From an uncultured Collinsella sp. (lineage in GTDB: Bacteria; Actinomycetota; Coriobacteriia; Coriobacteriales; Coriobacteriaceae): a stretch of 26,641 nucleotides of DNA. This document shows, one piece after another, positions 12,992 through 19,490 of the stretch. Each line of letters opens with the position of its first letter. Position 1 is the stretch's first letter. The translations under genes were made by a program, and so were the position numbers. The stretch is taken from the NCBI GenBank assembly GCA_902468695.1, contig CABQZS010000112.1, positions 1-26,641 on the forward strand, in the 5' to 3' direction. The notes below the pieces were generated by a model. That model saw nothing but the letters and a program-made list of their open reading frames with translations. It did no database searches and was not told the origin of the DNA.

Positions 12992-14590
12992 ATGGATCAA
13001 AATGCTTCCGCAAAGGTCCTCGTACTCGACTTTGGTGCGCAGTACGGTCAGCTCATTGCCCGTCGCGTCCGCGACCTCAACGTGTATTCCGAGATTGTCC
13101 CCTGCGACATCTCGGCCGACGAGATTCGCGAGATGAACGCCTCTGCGCTCATCCTTTCCGGCGGCCCGGCTTCTGTGTATGCCGAGGACGCTCCGTCCAT
13201 CGATCCTGCCATCTTTGACCTGGGCCTTCCCGTCCTGGGCTTTTGCTACGGCCATCAGATCACGGCCGTGACGCTCGGCGGCAAGGTCGGTCACTCCGAG
13301 GTGGGCGAGTACGGTCGCGCTACCATCACGCGCACGGCCGGCGCCAAGCTCTTTAACTCTACGCCCATGGAGCAGACCGTGTGGATGAGCCACCGCGACG
13401 CCGTTTCCGAGGTGCCCGAGGGCTTTACCGTTACCGCCAGCACCGACGTGTGCCCGGTTGCCGCCATGGAGTGCGTCGAGCGCAAGATTTTCACCACGCA
13501 GTTCCACCCCGAGGTCAAGCACTCCGAGTACGGTCAGCAGCTGCTGAGCAATTTCCTGTTTGAGATTTGCGGCCTGGAGCCCAACTGGAGCATGGACAAC
13601 CTGGTCGAGACCATGACGGCCGAGTTCCGCGAGAAGGTCGGCGACGACCGCGTGATTCTGGCCCTGTCCGGTGGCGTCGACTCCTCCGTCGTGGCTGCGC
13701 TGGGCGCTCGCGCCGTGGGCAAGCAGATGACCTGCGTGTTCATCAACCACGGCCTGCTGCGCAAGGGCGAGCCCGAGCAGGTGGAGGAGGTCTTCACCAA
13801 GCAGTTTGACGTCGACTTTATCCACGTCCACGCCGAGGACCGTTATGCCGAGCTTCTGGCCGGTGTGACCGAGCCCGAGGAGAAGCGCCGCATCATCGGT
13901 ACCCAGTTCTGGAAAGAGTTCTTCGCCGTGGCGCAGCAGCTCGAGACCGATGGTAAACCGGTCAAGTACCTGGCTCAGGGCACCATCTACCCCGACATCA
14001 TCGAGTCCGGCGCTCGCAAGACGGGCGGCAAGACGGCTACCATCAAGAGCCATCACAACCTGATCCCGTTCCCCGAGGGCGTGCACTTCGACCTCATTGA
14101 GCCGCTCGATCATTTCTTTAAGGACGAGGTCCGCGCGCTTGGTCTGGCACTGGGCTTGCCGGGTCACATCGTGTTCCGCCAGCCTTTCCCGGGCCCGGGT
14201 CTGGCCATCCGCATCATCGGTGCGGTCGACAAGGAGAAGCTCGAGATTCTCAAGAACGCCGACGCCATCGTGCGCGAGGAGCTGGATGCCTACAACCAGC
14301 GTCTGTTTGAGCAGACCGGCGAGCGCAACTCCGAGCACAGCTGCTGGCAGTATTTCGCGGTCCTGCCCGACATTAAGTCCGTCGGCGTCATGGGCGACGA
14401 GCGCACCTACCAGCGCCCGATCATCTTGCGTGCCGTCGAGTCCAGCGATGCCATGACCGCCGACTGGGCCAAGCTGCCCTACGACGTGCTGGCCCGCATC
14501 TCCGGCCGTATCGTTGCCGAGGTTCCTGGCGCCAACCGCGTCTGCTACGACATCACGTCCAAGCCGCCCGCGACCATCGAGTGGGAATAG
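12992..14590 (+). CDS. guaA: GMP synthase (glutamine-hydrolysing)
   Basis: A 532-residue enzyme that converts XMP to GMP with ATP and glutamine-derived ammonia (E. coli 525 residues). The ATG at 12992 is chosen because AGAGGGGG precedes it; the open frame further upstream has no matching sequence. The class I glutamine amidotransferase domain has C85 in GFCYGHQ and H172/E174 in FHPEV. The ATP pyrophosphatase P-loop SGGVDSS is at 226-232. The dimerisation domain ends in the canonical KPPATIEWE. The gene is complete and typical. Its 3' end borders an accessory stretch; guaA is a known integration hotspot in other bacteria. Confidence 0.97.
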   Translation: MDQNASAKVLVLDFGAQYGQLIARRVRDLNVYSEIVPCDISADEIREMNASALILSGGPASVYAEDAPSIDPAIFDLGLPVLGFCYGHQITAVTLGGKVGHSEVGEYGRATITRTAGAKLFNSTPMEQTVWMSHRDAVSEVPEGFTVTASTDVCPVAAMECVERKIFTTQFHPEVKHSEYGQQLLSNFLFEICGLEPNWSMDNLVETMTAEFREKVGDDRVILALSGGVDSSVVAALGARAVGKQMTCVFINHGLLRKGEPEQVEEVFTKQFDVDFIHVHAEDRYAELLAGVTEPEEKRRIIGTQFWKEFFAVAQQLETDGKPVKYLAQGTIYPDIIESGARKTGGKTATIKSHHNLIPFPEGVHFDLIEPLDHFFKDEVRALGLALGLPGHIVFRQPFPGPGLAIRIIGAVDKEKLEILKNADAIVREELDAYNQRLFEQTGERNSEHSCWQYFAVLPDIKSVGVMGDERTYQRPIILRAVESSDAMTADWAKLPYDVLARISGRIVAEVPGANRVCYDITSKPPATIEWE

Positions 14591-14608
14591 AACAGACGTT
14601 CGATTCTA

Positions 14609-14658
14609 TGCTATAGTGTTTGCCAATGGGCGCGGCTTCTTACGAATCCGCGCCCATT
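14609..14658 (+). other. Hairpin and extended -10 just after guaA
   Basis: TGCTATAGT (14609-14617) matches an extended -10 element. A perfect 11-bp hairpin follows: AATGGGCGCGG (14625-14635) and CCGCGCCCATT (14648-14658). No T-run follows, so it is not a clear intrinsic terminator for guaA. A second TGCTATACT begins directly at the end of the hairpin (14658-14666). Confidence 0.4.
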
Positions 14659-14845
14659 GCTATACTGGCCTTACGATGACGAGCTGACGATCATAGGCGC
14701 CATGCGTGCATTTGCGGCGGAACGGGGATATGCGCCCGACTTCTCCGAATCCCGCCTCTGTCACGAGATTTACCTCTCCGACCCGCGCAAGTACGCGCCG
14801 GAGAAGCTCAAGACCGTGATTCGCCATCCCATCAAGCCGATTTAG
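14657..14845 (+). pseudogene. Fragment of a GyrI-like small-molecule-binding protein
   Basis: About 60 residues with the ending LSDPRKYAPEKLKTVIRHPIKPI, which closely resembles the C-terminal end of GyrI-like domain proteins; the N-terminal three quarters are absent. The first possible start is a TTG without a ribosome binding site, and the frame is open back to the guaA stop with no ATG. It looks like the 3' remnant of a gene cut when the downstream accessory block arrived, or by a deletion. Confidence 0.6.
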
Positions 14846-15005
14846 CGAAACGAGCGCCGCCGTGCGGTCCGGCTTTTGGGGTTTATCAATTGGTAGTCCG
14901 CGTCGATCGAGCAAGCTGCCCTGCCTCCCGGCAGGTGCGTAATCCCCTTGGTCGATCCGTCTCGAGGTGCGCTCTTTGCTCATCTTGTGGCGTGGAGTTA
15001 CGATA

Positions 15006-15040
15006 CTCCTAAAAGTGTAACCAGATTCGAGTTTTAGGAG
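15006..15040 (+). promoter_or_regulatory. Inverted repeat sequestering the ATPase ribosome binding site
   Basis: CTCCTAAAA (15006-15014) and TTTTAGGAG (15032-15040) are perfect complements. The second arm contains the TAGGAG ribosome binding site that serves the TTG start at 15047. Pairing would hide it in RNA, suggesting translational control; as DNA it could equally be an operator. Confidence 0.6.
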
Positions 15041-15046
15041 CAGCTT

Positions 15047-16312
15047 TTGAAGGGTAGCAGACTCAGGAACCGCGATAGATACCTCGAGGAGGCGATGCTC
15101 TTCCGTGACACCGACCTCATCAAGGTGATCACGGGCGTGCGCAGGTGCGGCAAGTCGAGCCTTCTCGATCTAATTAGGATGACCATCGAGTCTGAGGGAG
15201 TCGCTGGCCGCGGCTTTGTGAGCGTCAACCTGGAAAGCAAGGGTACGGGCATCAAGACGGAGGACCAGCTTTATGATTACGTTCGCGGGCGCCTGTCGGA
15301 CAAGGGTCGCACCTACGTTTTCATAGACGAGCCCCAGAGAATCGATGGCTGGCAGGATGCGGTCAACGCAATGAGGGTCGACTTCGATTGCGACATCTAC
15401 CTCACGGGCTCGAATGCGTATCTTCTCTCGAGCGAGCTGGCCACCTATCTCTCCGGGCGCTACGTAGAGGTAAAGATGCTGCCCCTGTCCTTCTCCGAGT
15501 TCGCCGACTTTTGCGGAATCGAGTTCGTATCGGGAACTTCGGTGGCTCTCACTCCCGAGGGGGATCCCGTTCTCTTCGACGACATGCTTACTCGTTACCT
15601 TGAGTACGGGGGCATGCCAGCCATCGCATCCCTCTCGACGACCCAGGCGCAGCACTCGGCGTACATGTCCGGCGTCTACGAAGCCATCGCCGTGCGTGAT
15701 ATTGTCAACCGTGAGCGCGGGAAGGGCAAAAGTGCGGTGACTGACCCTTCCCTGCTGCGCCATGTGGCCGAATTCCTGGCGGACAACATCGGCAACGAGT
15801 GCTCGTCGAGTCGAATCGCCGGCGCGTTAACTTCTGCGGGGCCGAAGACCACGAACAAGACCGTTTCCTCGTATGTGGGTGCGCTTGAGGAGGCCTTCCT
15901 GTTCTATCGTGCCACGCGTTACGATTTGCACGGCAAGGCGCTCCTCAAGACGAACCCAAAGGAGTACATCGTCGACACCGGCTTCCGGACCTGGATGGCC
16001 GGCTATAGGGTCACGGATACTGGCCGCCTGTTCGAGAACGCCGTGTATCTCCAGCTGCTCTACGAAGGATGGAGCGTGCATGTGGGCAAGCTCTATGGCA
16101 AGGAAGTCGACTTCGTCGCGACGAAGGACGGGCGCGTGCTCTACGTGCAGGCGACTGACGAGATGTTCGCAAGCGAGACCAGGGAGCGAGAGATCGCCCC
16201 TCTGAAGTCGATACGAGACAACCACGAGAAGATCGTGGTCGTGAGGCAGGGTTCCTACGACACGGATATCGACGGCATCCGCATCGTGAGCGCGAGGGAC
16301 TTTTTCCTCTAG
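15047..16312 (+). CDS. AAA ATPase of the DUF4143 type
   Basis: A 421-residue protein. The TTG start at 15047 is supported by TAGGAG six nt upstream. The N-terminal AAA domain has Walker A GVRRCGKS (30-37), Walker B YVFIDEPQ (90-97) and a sensor-like LTGSNAYLLS (119-128), followed by the typical LPLSFSEFADF. The C-terminal DUF4143 region ends in a PD-(D/E)XK-like segment, GKEVDFVATKDGRVLYVQAT, in which D and Q-x-T sit about 12 residues apart. Such ATPases are common accessory genes of unknown role, often hitchhiking near defence or toxin loci. It has its own leader and lies 89 bp before the next gene. Confidence 0.86.
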   Translation: MKGSRLRNRDRYLEEAMLFRDTDLIKVITGVRRCGKSSLLDLIRMTIESEGVAGRGFVSVNLESKGTGIKTEDQLYDYVRGRLSDKGRTYVFIDEPQRIDGWQDAVNAMRVDFDCDIYLTGSNAYLLSSELATYLSGRYVEVKMLPLSFSEFADFCGIEFVSGTSVALTPEGDPVLFDDMLTRYLEYGGMPAIASLSTTQAQHSAYMSGVYEAIAVRDIVNRERGKGKSAVTDPSLLRHVAEFLADNIGNECSSSRIAGALTSAGPKTTNKTVSSYVGALEEAFLFYRATRYDLHGKALLKTNPKEYIVDTGFRTWMAGYRVTDTGRLFENAVYLQLLYEGWSVHVGKLYGKEVDFVATKDGRVLYVQATDEMFASETREREIAPLKSIRDNHEKIVVVRQGSYDTDIDGIRIVSARDFFL

Positions 16313-16359
16313 GGCCATGCGATTCATCGCGAGGCAGTTAGGTCAAGTGAGAAACATGC

Positions 16360-16388
16360 CTGACATCGGTTTGCTGACGATCTAAAAC
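16360..16388 (+). promoter_or_regulatory. Candidate promoter for the DUF4365/HEPN-like pair
   Basis: CTGACA (16360-16365) and TAAAAC (16383-16388) are separated by 17 nt. The predicted start of transcription near 16395 falls within the TAAGGAG ribosome binding site (16391-16397), which weakens the case. Confidence 0.3.
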
Positions 16389-16401
16389 AGTAAGGAGAAG
16401 C

Positions 16402-18150
16402 TTGGACAATCGCAAAATCGAGCAGAACGCGGTCAATGCTGTCAAGCAGGCTTTCGGCGATGTCGCTTGCGTCTATGCGTATATAGATGAGAACGACAAG
16501 ACCGAATGCACCGACGGGCACCTGCAAGTCTACTCGTCTTCTTCCTTCACGATTGAGACCGTTGAAGGCCAGTTGCCGCTTCAGGTCAAGGGGACCACTT
16601 CGAAAAGAAAATCGGACCGACCTAAGCGGCAAGTTCGAGTTTCAGACCTCAAGCACTATCTCAACATTGCTGGAGGCTGCATCTATTTTTACGTCTACTG
16701 TGGGAGCGAGGCTCGTTCAGCGGAGGTTTTCTACAGACTTTTGCTTCCCTATGACCTAAAGAAGATTCTGGCCGATATTCCGGAGCAACAAGAGCGCATC
16801 TCTTTGCGTTTCGACCGGCTTCCATCAGACGCGGCGGAATTGACGCGGCTTGTCAGAAGGGCGGTCAAGGACAGAACAAAGCAGCGAGCAGTCGCTGGCA
16901 TCGCCCCCAAGACAATCGAGGAATTTAAGGACGCCGGCCTTTGCTTTGATGAGTGCGAGTTTGGAATCGAGCTGCTCGAGGGCGAGTCGCCCGCAAGCTT
17001 GGCTCCATACAGGAACGGGCTGTATATCTACGGGAAGAGCCCCTGGGGAGAGCTGTATCCCTTGAATAAGCTTGAAAACATAGTTGGCGTCGCGATTGGG
17101 TCTCGGCATGACGTCAGCTCTGGTGATGTTTCCCTAAATGCGGTGGTCATGGCCGGAGAAAATGAGAATGGCGAGCACGTTTTCTTCAGGGGTTTCGACA
17201 TATGTTTCTCCACCAACACAATCACCCTCAGCGAGACCGGAACTCTTGTCGAGCGCATGGAAGAGTTGGCCCTCATGCGCGCATTGATGCAAACCGGTAC
17301 GCTTTCCATAGACGGAAGCGGCTTTGCTCGCGGGTGCAAGTTGAGCGGAGGCGACCTCGACGCCCTTGAGAGTCGATTGCAGTCGCTGGAGATTATCAAG
17401 CGGGTTGTCGACGCTCTTCATTACAAGCCAGAGCTCGACATCAGTGCGTTGACCACTCAGGATTTAAGAAACATCGAGACAATTTACAAGGGATTGGTTG
17501 AGAACGCACCCCTCCACTACAAGGATCGGCAAAACGGATTCGGATATATCAATCTGGGGAACCATCCGATTAAGCTCGTGTTTTACCAAGTATCTGAAGA
17601 TATGTACCGAATGGTCGATGGGCTTCGACTGGATGACCTGACGGTCTCGGTGTTCTTCCGGGGCGAGGGGGATGCTCCCGTAGTCGTCGCACCTCTGTTC
17701 GTCCAAACGATGCAGGACTATATGAGGCTTGCCAATATCGATGCCGAGGTGTTTGCCGCTACGTTGAAGCAGTATCCAGTCACCGAAGTTAGCTCTGCCT
17801 ACGTCAACGACAAGATGCTTGAAATGCTATCAGCCTACGATCAAGATGCGTGCTGTAAGGAAGAGTTGCTGAAATGCTGCGAGATGACCGTAGACGCCCT
17901 GGAAGCTTTTGCGGATCGAGAGGCAACCCTGATAAATCGATATCAAATTGCCGCTCGAAAGCGAGATCTTACTAGCGAGGAGAAATCTGAGTTAATGGCA
18001 ATCCAGCTGAATTCAGATAGTGTGCTGTCGAAAGCATGCGCAGCAGCCTTGCGCGGAGACTCGGACATGGCCTCTGCGCTCAGAGCGTCACTTGACGAAG
18101 AGGCACGAACGACGCTCGGCTCATGGCCGATCGGCCGTTTCTTCGCATAA
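16402..18150 (+). CDS. DUF4365-like (PD-(D/E)XK nuclease fold) protein
   Basis: A 582-residue protein. The TTG start at 16402 follows TAAGGAG by four nt. The first 150 residues resemble DUF4365: D38 in CTDGHLQV and GQLPLQVKGT (57-65), with Q61-x-K63, then YLNIAGGCIYFYVYC; this D-Q-x-K pattern is typical of a restriction-nuclease-like fold. The remaining 430 residues are not recognised; they have no transmembrane segment and could be a target-recognition or partner-binding region. The next gene begins 28 nt downstream, suggesting an operon. AT-richer codons than in guaA or the PTS operon hint at horizontal acquisition. A defence role is inferred, not shown. Confidence 0.6.
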   Translation: MDNRKIEQNAVNAVKQAFGDVACVYAYIDENDKTECTDGHLQVYSSSSFTIETVEGQLPLQVKGTTSKRKSDRPKRQVRVSDLKHYLNIAGGCIYFYVYCGSEARSAEVFYRLLLPYDLKKILADIPEQQERISLRFDRLPSDAAELTRLVRRAVKDRTKQRAVAGIAPKTIEEFKDAGLCFDECEFGIELLEGESPASLAPYRNGLYIYGKSPWGELYPLNKLENIVGVAIGSRHDVSSGDVSLNAVVMAGENENGEHVFFRGFDICFSTNTITLSETGTLVERMEELALMRALMQTGTLSIDGSGFARGCKLSGGDLDALESRLQSLEIIKRVVDALHYKPELDISALTTQDLRNIETIYKGLVENAPLHYKDRQNGFGYINLGNHPIKLVFYQVSEDMYRMVDGLRLDDLTVSVFFRGEGDAPVVVAPLFVQTMQDYMRLANIDAEVFAATLKQYPVTEVSSAYVNDKMLEMLSAYDQDACCKEELLKCCEMTVDALEAFADREATLINRYQIAARKRDLTSEEKSELMAIQLNSDSVLSKACAAALRGDSDMASALRASLDEEARTTLGSWPIGRFFA

Positions 18151-18178
18151 GACCGCATAGACTTTTTGAGGCATCGAA

Positions 18179-18763
18179 ATGAAGCTACTCGTCGAATCGA
18201 TTAGAAATGCGGTTGAGAAAGACTGCCTTATCCCAGCCCTTATGTCTTCCCTTACCATTCCCGACGCCATGGGGCAGCTTCTTTATCCCAATCTCGTCCT
18301 TCATAACGGGAAGAGAGCGGCGGGGCGGCAGTATGTGAAGTGGATTGATGACTGGGCGGCAAACGACTTCCTGTTTTCGGGAGACCCCTCGAACGAAGGT
18401 GAAACGATTCCAGGTCAAATCTTTAATGGGAAGATGTGCTGGAAGCTCCGGTGCTCCCTGTTGCATTCAGGCGACTACGATGTGTCGGTCGATGCTCCAG
18501 GGAAAGACGAGAGCTTCGACTACGACTACAAGTTCGAGCTTGTCCTCCACGGGTGCAACGCCCTCTGCTCTTCCTGGCCGTCGCCCAAGAGCGGGATGCG
18601 TGCGACTAAGAGCGTGACGTTCCGCGTTGATGCGGCGTCGCTCGCGAGCTCGCTGTGCAACGCCGCGGAGGCCTGTCTTAAAGAAACGGGCGAAACGGTC
18701 AGTTACCCCAATCTGGAGTTATTCGACGTGGCTGCATGGGCGGATAGATTCAATACTCGCTGA
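18179..18763 (+). CDS. Unknown protein with HEPN-like Rx4H motif
   Basis: A 194-residue protein without a family I can name. The segment CWKLRCSLLHSGDY (87-100) has R91 and H96 in the Rx4-6H spacing used by HEPN ribonucleases, and the local pattern LRCSLLH is the same as in several small defence-associated families. A GAGG ribosome binding site precedes the ATG at 18179, and the gap to the DUF4365-like gene is 28 nt. No transmembrane segment is visible. The pair could be a nuclease plus RNase cassette. The motif is short and could be accidental. Confidence 0.5.
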   Translation: MKLLVESIRNAVEKDCLIPALMSSLTIPDAMGQLLYPNLVLHNGKRAAGRQYVKWIDDWAANDFLFSGDPSNEGETIPGQIFNGKMCWKLRCSLLHSGDYDVSVDAPGKDESFDYDYKFELVLHGCNALCSSWPSPKSGMRATKSVTFRVDAASLASSLCNAAEACLKETGETVSYPNLELFDVAAWADRFNTR

Positions 18764-19005
18764 GCCATCTCGTCAAACTCCTTGTGTGCTAAACGTTGGT
18801 GTTGGCGCCCCGGAAAAGGGGTGTGGCCAGCGCCTAGAATCTTCAGCTATCACGCTGAGACGATAGGAGATGACCACATGGACACTATGGCGCACGAGGC
18901 GCCCGCGACGCCGTTGCTTGCGTTTCGCTATCGCTGCTCGAAGCGTGTCGCTTGGGGCCCTGGCCGGAGGAGAGACGACCGCTCCCTGCGAGACTGCGGA
19001 ACCAC

Positions 19006-19173
19006 CTATATCCGCTTGCTGCGGGCTTGCTTGAACCAGTTCCTCTTGAAAGAATCTATACCTCCGAAGAACTTGTTGTACGTCTCACCGTTCTCCTTGG
19101 CCTCGTACTTGACCAAGGCAAGTTCGATGGTGCAGAGGTAATCCGCCACTTGCTCGAGGCGGTAATCGGTCAT
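19006..19173 (-). CDS. Short unknown ORF or gene remnant
   Basis: Fifty-five residues from the ATG at 19173, starting MTDYRLEQVADYLCTIELAL. Codons have a strong GC-ending bias on this strand, better than the overlapping plus-strand frames. No ribosome binding site was seen upstream and the frame continues upstream without a recognisable product. Probably the tail of a broken gene. Confidence 0.3.
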   Translation of the reverse strand: MTDYRLEQVADYLCTIELALVKYEAKENGETYNKFFGGIDSFKRNWFKQARSKRI

Positions 19174-19206
19174 CGAGGTCTTGCGGCGTCGGACGACCCT
19201 TTTTGA

Positions 19207-19311
19207 GAGGACCTTGCCCACCGAGTCGTCTCGCCCGCGGAACAGAAGGAGCGCATCCTCGCGACCTTCGGCGACCTGTGCTGCGAGATGGAGGGCTGCA
19301 CCATCGTGCAG
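19207..19311 (+). pseudogene. Possible MTA/SAH nucleosidase fragment
   Basis: The plus-strand frame after the TGA at 19204-19206 reads SPAEQKERILATFGDLCCEMEG, which resembles the CCEMEG active-site region of 5'-methylthioadenosine/S-adenosylhomocysteine nucleosidases (E-x-E-G near the middle of the protein). The similarity lasts only about 30 residues and the rest of the enzyme is missing. If real, it is a pseudogene fragment. Confidence 0.4.
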
Positions 19312-19460
19312 GGCCCTTTCCAAAGCGAAGTGTCGAGCCGAAGTGTTGAGCGTCGGCCCTGAATGTTCAATGGCCGTTGTTTTCTGCCCCTCAAGTGGTG
19401 AACTTCCCCTCGGGGCTGTTGATTCCCCCACGCGCCCCCTTCCGTTCTCTGTGTTCCCCT

Positions 19461-19481
19461 TATACTCCTTGTACAAGGAGG
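19461..19481 (+). promoter_or_regulatory. Palindrome spanning -10 and ribosome binding site of the PRD regulator
   Basis: TATACT (19461-19466) is a good -10. CTCCTTGTACAAGGAG (19465-19480) is a perfect 16-bp palindrome that overlaps the -10 end and contains most of the AAGGAGG ribosome binding site. It could be an operator for autoregulation or an RNA hairpin that hides the site. Confidence 0.6.
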
Positions 19482-19490
19482 TAAGAAGTC

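Larger units (their letters stand above)
18764..19490. other. Non-coding/decayed stretch of about 730 bp
   Basis: No confident intact gene. A nested hairpin around CCCC-GGAAAA-GGGG and GGCGC/GCGCC (18804-18834) and a TCAGC/GCTGA hairpin lie just upstream of AGGAG and an ATG at 18878; the resulting 87-codon frame has no recognisable similarity. A short minus-strand frame (19006-19173) and a nucleosidase-like fragment (19207-19311) are listed separately. The rest looks like decayed gene remnants ending the accessory block. Confidence 0.6.

Noticed and set aside
12734..14338. Long minus-strand open frame opposite guaA
   Set aside because: guaA is unmistakable on the plus strand; the antisense frame is a codon-bias shadow.
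18952..19206. 84-residue plus-strand frame in the decayed region
   Set aside because: It overlaps the minus-strand frame, which has the better codon bias, and has no recognisable family or ribosome binding site.
14588..19490. Attachment-site direct repeats matching the guaA 3' end
   Set aside because: I searched by eye for a second copy of GAGTGGGAATAG and found none, and no integrase gene is present.
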